This document shows, in pieces, positions 22,772 to 34,517 of a stretch of 64,000 nucleotides of DNA (positions within the stretch are counted from its first letter, which is position 1; each line of letters begins with the position of its first letter). Below the pieces are notes generated by a model. That model was not told where the DNA came from and did not search any database. It saw only the letters and a list, made by a program, of their open reading frames with translations. Location: positions 248,001 to 312,000 of the forward strand of contig BQMF02000141.1 in assembly GCA_027922465.2 (NCBI GenBank), in the 5' to 3' direction. Made by a program: the position numbers and the translations under genes. Origin of the DNA: Turritopsis dohrnii (lineage: Eukaryota > Cnidaria > Hydrozoa > Anthoathecata > Oceaniidae).

Positions 22772-23164
22772 CCGTAATGCTTCGATTAGACGCCCGGGGC
22801 ATTTATTAAATTTTTTGAATTTTTAGGGGGGGGGGGGCGTCTATTCGAGGGGGCGTTTAAAAGAGGGGGGCGTCTATTGAATTTTTGTGAAACTCTTCTT
22901 TTTCGTAAATATAAACTAAATATAAACATCGATAAACAATATACAAAATTAATCTTCAAGATCATCGTCAATAAAGACAAAGTTTCCAACTGTTAGTTTA
23001 AAATTTAAAAAGAAAGGTCTATCGCAAATTTCCATATTTTTATACAAAATGAAAACATTGAGACTGAAACAATGCAATGTAGTAGTTCTACATGCTTTAA
23101 TTAGTGTGTCTCTAATAAACGCCCTCTCTCTAGAGGGGGGCGTTTATTTAAAAATCTCCTGAAA

Positions 23165-23195
<31 letters not shown>

Positions 23196-23215
23196 GTTTA
23201 ATCGATGCATTACGG
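22772..23215. mobile_element. TA-flanked MITE with G-run arms
   Basis: The inverted ends CCGTAATGCTTCGATTAGAC (left) and CCGTAATGCATCGATTAAAC (right, reversed) are flanked by TA. The 444-bp element contains several GGGGGGCGTYTATT copies and a run of 29 G at 23166-23194. No coding potential is credible. The G tracts could form quadruplexes. Confidence 0.85.
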
Positions 23216-23217
23216 TA

Positions 23218-25640
23218 TTTGTTTTAATAAATTTAGTCAGTCACCGAAATTGTAATTATCAAGTTATTACATCTTTCATTTAAATGAAGTTGGACATCAA
23301 ATGGAGCATCCTGTAATAAAATATTCACTTTTTCTAGAAATATATCAGACTGTAACTTAGAAACCATACAACCTAATTGACTCACAATGTTATTATTTTG
23401 AGTAGATTTTTGGATAAAAAGACTTGAATTTGCCACACTGCCAAAACTTTCAAGAACTTTCAAAGATTCCATCGATTAAAAGCCGACACGGCAAAACTAT
23501 CGAACCAAGACTTCTTTCAGAATGAAATCCAGTATAATGTTTATGGAATTTACCATCCTATGGTGCTTTCCATAAAAGCAACGTTACTTTGAAAGTACCT
23601 AGTATTTTACTTACACATAGTTGTACCACTGCTACTATGAAAAACATTAACTTGTTTTGTTAATTTATTCTAGTAATGTAATTCCAACACACCTAACAAT
23701 GGAATATTTTATCTCCCCATTCTGGAATTATGTTTTCTAAGAACTTCTTAGCATAGAATTACCTTTTTACATCATTATCAAAGGTCTTCTGACTAAATTA
23801 GGGGTCCAATTGTGTGTGAATTATATTTCATGTCAAGTTTATAAAGCAACTAGCCGCCAGGGCGGCGTCGCTCGCCACCCATGTTCAGCTTGCGTTGTGT
23901 CGCAGAATTTAACTTGTGTAAAAGATTTTATAATTTTTTAATTCATTTCTAACATTCAGAAGAATTAAAACAGAAACAAACAGCAATACGTCTCAGAATA
24001 TACATATACGCAGAAGAGAAGTAACTTTAATGTAAAAAATGGCAATATATAACACAGAACTGTTTACCCAGACATACAAAACCAAACATTGAATAACATT
24101 ACAAAAATGTTAATTCAAAACAAATTGATACCTTCCAACTTTTGCTTTTGTTCCAAAGTTACTACTGGACTGCAATCATTAATGAATTTTGAAATGATAT
24201 ATAGTCTGTTCTTCCCAAAACCATCAACATCATGATTAAAACCATGAGTTTCATTTCTTTATGTTTTTTTATTATTGCCTAAAAGAATAATATTTCAATT
24301 GTAATACCGAAAATAAAAAAAAAAGCAAAAAGAAACAAAAAACAAAAAGGAAATTCAAGTGCGCATTTATCCTAAAAACAATAACTAAAAACACAAATTT
24401 ACCCAGAAGATAAAAAGTAACAAATAAAAACATAATGCCAAACTATACACCCAGGCATAGTACGTAAACAATCATATACCATAACACAAAATAATGCATA
24501 AATTTGATAAAATGTAGACTGAAAAAAAATCCATCCAATAATCCTTCTTTTTTGTAGGACATAATTCATAATTTAACCATGTGCTTCATTTCTTTAATGG
24601 TTATATACACTTTTTCTTTTCTGACCTAATAAAAAAAGAAAATATTTCAGTTGAAGAACAGCTAAAATAATCACATTCATTGCAACCATATTGAAGCAAA
24701 CAAAAACAAAAGACATAAAGTTGGCTGGAAGACAGGCAGATAGTACCATTTCCACAGCCATGAGAACCATTTTTAATTGATTTGTAAATAAATAAATTAC
24801 AGCGCGCGTTACCAAAACAAATTTCGTTCGTTCCGCGTTCCTTTTCATCCAGCATCCAGTTTTCATCCAGCGGAGATACATACTAAATGATAGAATTATT
24901 TTGACTCATATATCTTTTCAAAACTCTAATCTTTCAAAACTAAATTAAAATGAAAACCATTCGTTACTGTGTAAAAGAACATCATTTTTTTCTGGATTTC
25001 CTCACTGCACTTTCTTCTGTATAGCCATAACTAAAATGTAAACAAACATTTAAATACATACATAACTTACCTGTTCTTTTATTAATCTAAAATAGAATAA
25101 TAGCAGTAAAAGTTAAGCAATAAACGTTTTATAATAATACCTTCACGTACAGACCTGTTGTTCGTTCGTCAAACGATTAATGAAAATGATTTTTTCTGCA
25201 TTTCTTCACTGCACTTTCTTCTATATAGCCACATCTGATAACTAAAACAAAGTAAACGAAAACTAAAACAAAGTAAAACGTTGAAACATGTGCTGGATGT
25301 ATACTCGTTATTTGTTGTTCGTTTTCGTTTTCCACATAAAAAAACATTTCAGTATGATTTTACATAATACATACATAAATAATACGTCAATACATTTACT
25401 TACGTTCTTTTATTAATCTAAAATAGAAAAACAACAAAAGAAAAGCAAATAAACGTTTTATAATAATACCTTCGTACAGACCTGTTCGTTCGTCAAACGA
25501 TTAATGAAAATGGATAATTCATCTACTCTTCGAAGCTGATGCAATAATGCAATTTATAAAAAGGAGTAATACTGACAAAAATTTGTAATAAAAAAGGCAA
25601 TGATCTCACTCAAAACATCAATTGTGACATGATGCGAACA
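23218..25640. other. Gene-free AT-rich stretch with degenerate direct repeats
   Basis: From about 24970 to 25515 a module recurs: TTTCTTCACTGCACTTTCTTCTRTATAGCC (2 good copies and one worn), and TTATTAATCTAAAATAGAA ... AAACGTTTTATAATAATACCTTC ... GTTCGTCAAACGATTAATGA (25080-25190 and 25405-25512). A minus-strand frame at 24601-24855 has many Cys (CGNGTICLSSSQ) but no recognised family. The 79-codon frame at 23233-23472 is also unassigned. Neither is supported as a gene. Confidence 0.45.
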
Positions 25641-25654
25641 TAATTTTACCTACT

Positions 25655-26090
25655 TTAGATCCTATCAAGGTGTTCATCAAAATTTACTCTCTGGATGCGG
25701 TGGTTGTGTATCACAGAAAAGCTTGGATGATTTTCCTCTCCAAGATTATGCTTTGTTACCATCTGCTTTGTAGAGAACAGCATGATTTTACTCTTATTCT
25801 CATTAAATGCTAGAATATTATCATTTGACCACTCCTGTAATTGTCTTAATCGATCCGTCATTTTTGGAAAAGCAGCAAGAATATTTTTAGTTTTGCAGTG
25901 AGTATACTGACATACCGAACCGTCGACAACATCTTGTAGATCCACTGTATGTAAATTGAACAAGATTGATCCTAATACGGATCCTTGAGGAACTCCAAAG
26001 TGAACAGTATCTAATGGTGAAATTTATCACCTACATGGACGAATTGTCACCCTTTTCTTTCAAAATTTTCGAATTGTTCCAGAATGTTTT
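25655..26090 (-). pseudogene. LINE reverse transcriptase fragment, left arm of an inverted pair
   Basis: The minus strand reads VHFGVPQGSVLGSILFN, then a frame with MTDRLRQLQEWSNDNILAFN and KSKIMLFSTKQM, typical of LINE RT downstream of the B motif, though the FADD segment itself is degraded. The same sequence occurs on the plus strand at about 27000-27430, so the two form an inverted repeat with a spacer of about 0.9 kb. Confidence 0.8.
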
Positions 26091-26999
26091 AAAATGATTT
26101 CTACTTTCTTCATCTGTAGAAGATTCGTTTTTAATGTTTCGTTGTAGAATGGACAGTTCTTTCACATCTTCATTTTTATATACTTTGGGGTTTTCAACAT
26201 GTTCCACGGTGTTAGTGGCAGCTTTAGGAGTTTTGTTCCACGAACTTTGGTTTTCCGAGTCGGGGTCGTCCAGATTGGTTGCTAAGGATTCTACTTCGAT
26301 TTCTCTTTTAAAAGCGTTTTTGATGTTGATATTTTTAAAGTTCGATAGGTTGTAACGCTTGTTTTTTTTGGTTTTTTTAGGTATGGGTTGGTATTTCCAT
26401 TTGATCGTGAGTTTTGAGATGACCTATTTGATTAGGGTCTCAATACAATGGTTTCACACTGACGTGGCACAAAATACAATAAAATAATCTCTTCACAGCT
26501 CAATCTACCATTTTGAAAGTTTTTTTATATCTCTTTTACCTATTGACGTAAAATCAGATCCCTAACGCCGTAAAAACAGTTGAGGTCTTTTTTATCCAGC
26601 CTCCCCCAGGCAGGTATTAGATGTCAGTGTTGAGCACAGAGACAAATTCTTGCAAATAATGAAATAAAAGTTATTTCAAAATTTTTCTTACAATAGTTCG
26701 TAAATCTAGTTAGGGCTACATTACAGGTACATAATTCAGAAGCATCTTTCACGGGGATGTACTTCTGATAATTTTGTTTTCTCTCTACTGATTTTTTAGT
26801 TTCTTGAGTAGATTTCAGTATAGATTCTTTCATGAGAACAAAATTTTGTGTGTCAGGCTTATATCAACAAGAATGTCTCACAGAATGTGTTTGAGGCTTA
26901 ATTTTCGTTGGGTATAACCGTTGAGATGAACATGGAATGAATGAACCATCAAAGAAAATATAAATTAACGACGGGGAAAAGATTGTGACGGTGGGTCAC
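26091..26999. other. Spacer between inverted LINE fragments
   Basis: No supported gene. Short frames at 26134-26355 (+) and 26624-26833 (-) lack recognisable domains. Confidence 0.35.
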
Positions 27000-27960
27000 A
27001 TATCAAGGCATTGTTACTGTTTTTTGAAAGAAAAGGGTGAGTGAGTGATCGAAAACAATTCGTCCAAGTAGGTGATAAATCTTCACCATTAGATACTGTT
27101 CACTTTGGAGTTCCTCAAGGATCCGTATTAGGATCAATCTTGTTCAATGTACATACAGTGTTCTTGCTGCTATTCCAAAAATGACGGATCGATTAAGACA
27201 ATTACAGGAGTGGTCAAATGATAATAATCTAGCATTTAATGAGAATAAGAGTAAAATTATGCTGTTCTCTACAAAGCAGATGGCAACAAAACATAATCTT
27301 GGAGAGGAAAATCATCCAAGTTTTTCTGCGATACACAGCAACCACCGCATCTAGAGAGTAAAGTCATACAAAATCTTCGGTATCCGTTTTGATGAGCACC
27401 TTGATTGAAATATTCAAATAAATGAAGTACTTAGATCATCGTACAAAATGGTTCCCGACAAAAGCACGACGGAAATACCTTGCTGAAACATTAATTCTGT
27501 CCAAGATTGATTACTGTAATGTTCTTATTCGAATGTGCCATAGTGCAAGATAAACCGAATCAATAAGCTGTTGAGGAGTATTGGTGCATACGTAAACTTG
27601 AAATACTGTGATTCGCTGGATGTATTGAACCTAAAATGGTTACCAATCCAAGATTGCATTACTCTTAATCTTCTGAAACTCACACACAAATCGTTACATC
27701 AAAGTGAGTTTCCAAATTTCTTGAAGAGTTTAAACTTCGAAACTTCCAACAGAAATACACGCAATTCATACAACACTAAGACTAAACTCAAAGTCGAACC
27801 AACTGAAAATACTTTTTCCGAAAATGCAGTAGACTTTTTAACGATCTGCCTTCGAACTTACAAGAAAAAAAGAATTATAACTCATTCGTATCTGGACTTA
27901 AATCACTTTTACTTGATGTGGCGGTAGAATTATTTGTTTACACACGCATCTAATATAAGA
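27000..27960 (+). pseudogene. LINE fragment, right arm and C-terminal RT region
   Basis: The first 430 bases mirror 25655-26090 (VHFGVPQGSVLGSILFN on the plus strand). The sequence continues into the LINE C-terminal region: LNLKWLPIQDCITLNLLKLT and KLKVEPTENTFSENAV. Several frameshifts and stops are present. The 118-codon frame at 27571-27927 is the best-kept piece. Confidence 0.82.
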
Positions 27961-28159
27961 GTTTTGTTGATGTGTTTATGTGTGAATATATAAGATATGT
28001 GCGTGTGTTTAATGTATAGCAACGTTTTTACTATGTATATATGGACATACTTAATATATAATTTTATAATTTTATAATTTATATTTTAAACTAATTTATT
28101 ACTTTAATACGATACGGGATGAAGAACCATTGTAAAATATGGATATGCCCTGAAATAAA

Positions 28160-29177
28160 CGTTTCACTTTGCTGATGATACCCACCTCTTACATTTTAAT
28201 TCATCATTGAAGTCTCTCTGTAATAGAGTCAATCGTGACCTTAAATGCCTTGAAACCTGGCTTAAAGCCAATATGATTTCTCTCAACGCTGACAAGACTG
28301 AATTTATTTTATTTAGATCACAACGCAAATCACTAAACAGTAATCTGTACCTCAAGATATGTGGTAATCGCATCTTTCCGAAATCTAGTGTAAAGTATCT
28401 TGGTGTTCATTTGGATGAATATCTGAATTGGAAGTGTCAAACTTTTGAACTTTCTAAAAAGCTTACCAGGGCTAACGGAATACTGTCCAAGTTGCGTCAT
28501 TATGTTCCTCAGAAAACATTGATTTTTATTTATTACTCACTTTTTGAGTCTCACATGCGCTATGGTTGCCAATTATGGGGTTTGTGCGACTCTACAGTTT
28601 CCCACAAAATTCTCACTCTACAGAAAACTGCATTGCGGCTGATGTCTTTTAGTACACTACAGAGTCCTTCATCAATACTTTTTCGTAATTTTGAAATCCT
28701 TAAAGTCTTTGATTTAGTTAAACTCCTGAACATTCTATTTATTCATCAATATTTTAATTCCAATGTTCCCACTAACTTACTGGACTCTTTCAATTTCAGG
28801 AAGTTAGATCACTGTTATGGTATCAGAGGTGTCTGTCGGAAATATTTAGCTTTACTCATTGTTCACACTGAACGCCATGGTCAAAGAACTCTATCAAAGA
28901 TGGCTGTCTCCCAGTGGAATGCACTCCAACAATTTTCTTCGCACTTAAATTTAACATGCATGACTTTAAAATCTCTGAAATGTATAGTTTTTCAACACTT
29001 CCTTAACAGTTATGAGTAGGTACTCTTTCCCTTGTAGCTTTGTTTTTATTTTGTTTTGTTTTTGTCATGCCTTTTTTTTTTTTTTTTTGTTTTTTTTCTC
29101 TATGATATCATAGTCTCCTTCCACAACAATTATAATAAATTTAATAGAATTGTACATGTAATTAATTTTATTTTTGT
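28160..29177 (+). pseudogene. 5'-truncated LINE, RT C-terminus kept open
   Basis: The copy begins near the RT active site (HFADDTHLLHF at 28163-28195) and stays open to a stop at 29017-29019: LKCLETWLKANMISLNADKT, KYLGVHLDEYLNWK, and a C-terminal part ending MAVSQWNALQQFSSH. The 3' end has T- and TTTTG-rich sequence and AT-rich tail DNA. It was later hit by the palindromic element at 29191. The retained length is about 280 codons, so it cannot be active alone. Confidence 0.88.
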
Positions 29178-29190
29178 TTATGTGGTAAAT

Positions 29191-29482
29191 CAACCTCGTT
29201 CCCAGGGCTTCTTCGAAACGAAAGAAAGCCCTGGCACAGGCCGATAAAAAATCACCCAAAATACGGGTGATTTTCTCACTCAGCGGTCTTTTTAGGGCCT
29301 CCGTGCTTCAAAAACAAACGGCGAGTTATAATGGAAGATGTCAGGCGTTTGTTTTCAAGAATTCAATTTGCATTGGAAAAAAATGATTTAAATTGTTTTT
29401 GAAAATCACCCGTATTTTGGGTGATTTTTTATCGGCCTGTGCCAGGGCTTTCTTTCGTTTCGAAGAAGCCCTGGGAACGACG
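29191..29482. mobile_element. Palindromic MITE with 13-bp target duplication
   Basis: The arms of about 77 bases, starting CGTTCCCAGGGCTTCTTCG, are exact reverse complements apart from the last few outer bases. They enclose about 125 bases of unique sequence. The direct repeat TTATGTGGTAAAT lies on both sides (29178-29190 and 29483-29495), which marks insertion into the LINE tail. The terminal CCTCGTTCCCAGGG is a familiar repeat end in cnidarian and sponge genomes, to my recollection. No coding region. Confidence 0.88.
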
Positions 29483-29495
29483 TTATGTGGTAAAT

Positions 29496-30565
29496 AAATA
29501 CTTACTCACTTACTTACTTACTTATTAATATTGTTAATATAAATTATTGGTACAATTGACGGAAATGTACTAGATATAGTGTCATCCCTCTGCAATTCCA
29601 TCGGGTGGAATAGAAATTCCTTTATTTTAGCGCTTTCAAAGTTCAAAGTAATGTAACGTATTTTAAAATGCATAAGTTTAAACGTACATTATACTGTTAC
29701 GAATGTACCGGTACCAGCGATAGCTCTAAAGATGACGAAAGCGATGAAGAAGAGGTGTGCTTTATACTATCGAGGATGTGGAGAATACCAAGAAAAGGAT
29801 GGAAGAACATTTTGCAAACAGTTCGGAGGATAAGGAAACAAACACAAGGGTTCCATCCGCGTCACGAAAACGGAAAAGAACGCAGCCAATTGAAATAAAT
29901 GACGACTCGGACTGAGGAGAAGATAAAACAATCTTAAGAACAATCTTGGGTCTGTTACAAAAGTATTAGCATTTTATCCATCCGACATGATAACTGTTTG
30001 TTTCAATATTTTTTGACTATCATCCTTGTAGAAATCATGTTTTGGAATTTTCTAAAGTTTATTCTAGTATACTTTCGAAAAACGTTTCCTTGATATTGCA
30101 TCATAAACGTGCTGTTTTTTGTATAACCCTAAGTATCGACATAAAACAAGTATTTTTGTAAAAGACCCTCTTATAAGACTGCTGTATTTTCTCTTACAAG
30201 GGTCCTCCTTTAAAAGTGGTTCCAATGAGTACTGAACAAAGCAAAAGATTCGAAACCGATGATGCTAAAGTCAAAATGTTATAATGTCAAAAATCGAGTA
30301 AATAAACAACAACAAGCAATAAGGAAATTTGAAAAAGTCAAAATGACGAATTTTTGGCCAAGTGACGAAAATTTGTGCCGACGAAAAATTTCGTCCAACG
30401 AAAATTTGTACCGACAAAGTTTTTACCGATAAGGTACTGTTTCTTGTTTATCCACACACATATTGTTAATTATGACAGTACAGTTAAAAAATGAGAGGAA
30501 GAAAATTTCAATTTTACTCGATCAAACTAAATGTGTCATTTCTACCATTTATCGATAGGTATTAT
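29496..30565. other. Intergenic; possible small acidic frame remnant
   Basis: At 29668-29935 the plus strand carries a short frame with SSKDDESDEEE and, in another frame, an acidic end (EINDDSD), like the tail of transposon-encoded proteins, but no domain is visible. A GACGAAAATTTGTRCCGAC-type repeat lies at about 30360-30430. Otherwise nothing recognised. Confidence 0.35.
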
Positions 30566-31450
30566 TTATATATCAGAGTATATTGTTGCCATTCTGTGTT
30601 GTTCTTGTATATGTGAAAGATTGACTCTTCGATTCCATCTTAAAGTTTTTCGTATTTCTTCTTTTAATTCTGACTGTGTGACCATCACTAAAATCGGGTT
30701 CGCAATCAGATAAACAAGAAACGTAATCCTATTGATCTTTAAAATGTTAATGTCACCAATCAGACAAAACAACATTCCGGATGACCCAAATGCAATCACT
30801 ATCACCACTGTAAGATATCCCAACTGCAAGATCCCGGTTACCGTCTCTCTAGCTTTTGCTCTTAAGTTGAACCTCTCTTCTTCTTTCCCAAACTTTATTT
30901 TTTGTGATGAAATTTCTTTTTTATGTCTTTTTATAATTGCCCTGACGCGTCTACCAATATAGATAACCGGGATTGAATATAAGATGGCAAATACTGCCCA
31001 CGTTACACCAAGAAGTATGATATATGCCTGCTCGTCCATTCCATACTGGGAAAAACACACCATTAACATGCACACAGCAGGAATCCAAGGTAACAATAAA
31101 GACAAACGAAATCTTCCTTTCTTTACCATAGTCCAATACCTTAAAGGGTACGCAATGCTGATGTATCTTTCGATTACTAGCATCAAAGTCAGAGAAATGG
31201 ACAATACTGATATTGTATTAATGCAAACTTTAATGTTTCTCCGATATTCGTTCGTGTCTATGAATCCGTATGAGTAACCTACACAACTATTTATGACGTC
31301 TACCCCACACAAGTAACCAATCACGTACATTCTTTTAGTATGTAGTCTACGTTTGAAACTTATTAAAAGGATAATGACGATATCCATGGCGATAGAAAAT
31401 AAAAAAAAAATTGATAGGATATAATTGTTCATAAACAATTTGTTACTCAT
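30566..31450 (-). CDS. Class A (rhodopsin-like) GPCR
   Basis: A single-exon gene of 294 residues with seven hydrophobic segments (about 9-31, 41-63, 74-98, 115-135, 143-165, 206-231, 239-259). TM3 ends in ERYISI (94-96), the DRY-type switch for G-protein coupling, with basic residues in loop 2. TM7 has NPILVMV at 251-257, an NPxxY box with the Tyr replaced by Val. TM6 lacks the CWxP motif. The extracellular N-terminus is very short (about 8 residues), so the ligand is probably small and bound in the bundle. The third inner loop is long and basic (KRHKKEISSQK). Divergent orphan receptors of this kind are common in cnidarian genomes. The start is the first ATG; no stop or frameshift. Confidence 0.88.
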   Translation of the reverse strand: MSNKLFMNNYILSIFFLFSIAMDIVIILLISFKRRLHTKRMYVIGYLCGVDVINSCVGYSYGFIDTNEYRRNIKVCINTISVLSISLTLMLVIERYISIAYPLRYWTMVKKGRFRLSLLLPWIPAVCMLMVCFSQYGMDEQAYIILLGVTWAVFAILYSIPVIYIGRRVRAIIKRHKKEISSQKIKFGKEEERFNLRAKARETVTGILQLGYLTVVIVIAFGSSGMLFCLIGDINILKINRITFLVYLIANPILVMVTQSELKEEIRKTLRWNRRVNLSHIQEQHRMATIYSDI

Positions 31451-31659
31451 GTTTCAAATTTTCCGCTGCTGTTCCTCAATAAATTCTCTCAATATTTAGA
31501 GACTGTTTCTACATTTCCTTAGGTTTTATCAAGTCTTTTTTTCTGAGGTGAAAATGTGCAAAAAGGAAGAGGGGGACGCTACACCTGCTTTTTCTCGCAA
31601 TTTCTTGATTGTGATCCTCCAAAAGACTGTTGTATTTTGTCCTTCACACTTAAAAATAA

Positions 31660-31712
31660 AGGTGAATATAAAATATAAAATATAATATAATATATAAATA
31701 TAATATAAAAGC
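31660..31712. repeat. AT-rich microsatellite
   Basis: ATAAAATATAATATAAT-type simple sequence upstream of the GPCR gene. Confidence 0.8.
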
Positions 31713-32419
31713 AGTGAAAATATCACAAGCTTTATACCCCTGAAAAAAGGAAGAAAATTAATGGTTTCAAATTTTCCTGTTTTGAAACACTTTTATCCAT
31801 GAACTTGAAAATGGTTATATAGTGAGTGAAACTGTGAGTACAATTCGTTGTAGGTGAGAAGTACTTTATGTTCTTATTCACTTTTAGAGGTACGGGGTGT
31901 AAAGCCATTTTCAACAAAAGTGTAACATCCCGTGTCGGGTCGTGTGTTTGGCACTCATTTTGGTGTAAACAAAGGAAAAGTATAAAAGATTAAAAAAAAT
32001 TAGTCGTCGTAATCGCCAATCGCCAGATATGAACATTCTCAAGCATTTCAAAATACTTATTTCAAAATTGTTTTAAGCACGCGATACTTTTTTGCCTTGT
32101 TAAGTTTGAACTTTTTTACAAAACTATGATTAAGCTTTGACCAGGTTTTGATTGTAGTCAAAATTCGAAAATTCGATTTTTCAATTTACATTGAACGGGT
32201 TTTCAACGTATAGGTTGATTTTAAATTTATTTTCTTTTGTCCTTAACAATAAATAATGAAATTAAAAAATACTTTCTATCTTTTAAATCAATCCCCAGCC
32301 TTAGATTAAGTGGTCGTAGAGCCAATGGGAATCATTGCAAATAGCAGAAGAATGTCAACGTTGAAATAGAAAGACTTAGAAAACGCAAGGTGGTAGAAGA
32401 TCCCTTTTGAAAAAGTAGA

Positions 32420-33150
32420 ACTGTTTAAAAAGCTTACTGAGTTTAATGATGATTATATCAAATGTACTGAAGATACAAATGTGGGAAAGCACGGAAAATC
32501 AGCTCAGTTTTTGATGTATTACATTAATATGGTCCACGATTACATAAGAAGTATCCAGCTTGGAGACTTTGAGATGTTTGTGGCTGTGCTATCAAAATTT
32601 TACTTTCCACAGATAAAAAAGGCACTTGATCTATTTTCAACACATGAAGAAGCAGATGTCGCATGTTTTTCCATATCTCATTGTTACCATCCTCCCATCA
32701 AATGTTGTAGTAAGAACTGATGGCACAGACTTTTTCATCATTGGACTTGCGTGTAAACAATACTACCACAAAGATATCAGCATCTAGATAGAAGATGGGA
32801 ATGATCTAAGATACATCAACATTAACCAATTGTCCAAAGATCTTGGAACACAAATTTGTGCTGCACTACCAGCTTATCATGCATTCACTGGCTCGGATTA
32901 TACGGCATCGTTTTCAAAAAAAGGTGCTTTAAAAGTCGGAGGTTTTCCAAGCTGTATTTAAACATTTGAGTGGAGCTGTTGTTATCGATAATGACATTAT
33001 GAATGCAATGGAAAAATTTGTTTGCTCACTTTACGGCATAAAGAAGTTGCAAGATGTTAACCAAGCAAGGTTGAAAAGTTTTTTTTCAGAAATATCAACC
33101 AGAAGACAAGCCAAAAATCTCATGCATTAAAAGCTAAGTTTAAACGGATG
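32420..33150 (+). pseudogene. Decayed transposon-type ORF, HAFTG-SDYT family
   Basis: The broken frames contain LMYYINMVHDYIRSI, then EADVACFSISHCYH, then VVRTDGTDFFIIGLACKQ and LPAYHAFTGSDYTASFSKKG. This is the order seen in the repeat-encoded family that also supplied 8780-9393. Several stops and frameshifts lie between the blocks. Function unknown; not expressed as one protein. Confidence 0.65.
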
Positions 33151-33774
33151 TTCACGAAAATGTGTTCATTTCCTAAAACCCGAGGAATGAACATAGCTAT
33201 TTAAATTTATTCGAAGAAAGCGTAATGTTCTGCAGTGATTGCTTTGTTTTCATTGAGGAACTTCCAGCTATCGCCATGGAAAAGACTTGATTTTAAAGAA
33301 GAAAACAATGTTTATAAAATTCTTTTATTTTATGACCATTTACTTCATCACAACGAGAAAGCTGCCATACAATAACCTAATACCTCAGCTTCTTTCAATA
33401 CTCGGGTCTCACTTTCCAACTGAGAAGAATTTTCGTAGAAACTCACGGTCATGCGAACACAGAGTATTGACAATACAAAAAAGCCAGTTCGGATATACAA
33501 TTACACAAGGGCCTGTATATGAATATTTTTGCGCTGTATACTTAGCACTCACTATTCATATTAGTTTATAGGCTTGTAATATCATCAGCAATTTCGGTAG
33601 GTAACAAACGAACATGTCTAGCCTGGTTAACCTATTATAAAAAAGAACTCTATTTGGCCTCATCTTGTTTTGTGAAAGTTTCAAGGAATTTTTAAGTGAC
33701 GTCATATGGGAATAACTGATCACTATCACCCCGTTTTTAAGATCACAGCAAATTAGCTGAAAGCTATTAGATTG

Positions 33775-34517
33775 CCCACAACAATCATCTTCAAAAATCT
33801 TGTGAAGCCTCTCTCTGGACATTTCCCTCCTGGTATAGTGGTACTAGGTACCAAAGGAGGCACGATGACAGGTGAGTTGATGACGAACTCTTACAGGAAA
33901 GATCTCTGGCGCAAACGACCTGGTACTTTTTTTCAGCAACCGAAGTCATTGCTCATCATGGATTCTGTAAGAGCGTATACTAGCAAGGAAGCTAGACGAC
34001 ACTAACACAAAGACCGAAATCGTAGACGGCTGTATGACGGTATGACGTCACTTTATAGACAATTTATAGACTCGTATATTAACAAACCATTTAAAGATCA
34101 CTTGCGTAACAAATGGAATGAATGGATGATGGATGGTGAAATTCAATGTACAGCCTCCGGTAAACCAAAGAGAGCATCATACGAGATGGTTGTTCAGTGG
34201 ATCTATGATGTCTGGCGTCAAGTAGCTACCGCTGACACCATTTTGAAAGGCGGAATATATATGCGGATATATCGGATACAATGGCGACGTTATCAGTGTG
34301 CACTCCCGCCCGTCTAAGTGATACGATAGTCTAAAGAGAGCTTCCTCCTGAAGTCATAGTTGTGTAAACGAGTTTTTTATTCAATTGGAAGAGAAACGCA
34401 ACGAAACAGGTGTTAATGTAGACGAATCAGTTGAAAGTGAGGATGATGATAATGAAGAAGATAGTGAAAACGAGAGAAGCGGAGAAGAGGAGGATGATGA
34501 GATTGAAGTGGTGTAAG
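33775..34517 (+). pseudogene. Pogo/Tigger (Jerky-like) transposase C-terminal half, broken
   Basis: The first frame (33772-34005) holds WRKRPGTFFQQPKSLLIMDS, the segment around the second catalytic Asp of pogo-type DDE transposases. The next frame (34042-34317) holds INKPFKDHLRNKWNEWM and MVVQWIYDVWRQV, the region around the third acidic residue and beyond. A third frame ends in an acidic tail (EDDDNEEDSENE). Stops at 34003 and 34315 and frameshifts separate them. The N-terminal DNA-binding half is missing. No terminal repeats were found. Confidence 0.8.

Noticed and set aside
22786..22989. Basic Pro/Arg-rich frame in the G-rich MITE
   Set aside because: Translation of repeated GGGGGGCGTCTATT sequence, no homology.
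23233..23472. 79-codon minus-strand frame that looks protein-like
   Set aside because: Composition is plausible for coding but no domain, splice partner or repeat context supports it.
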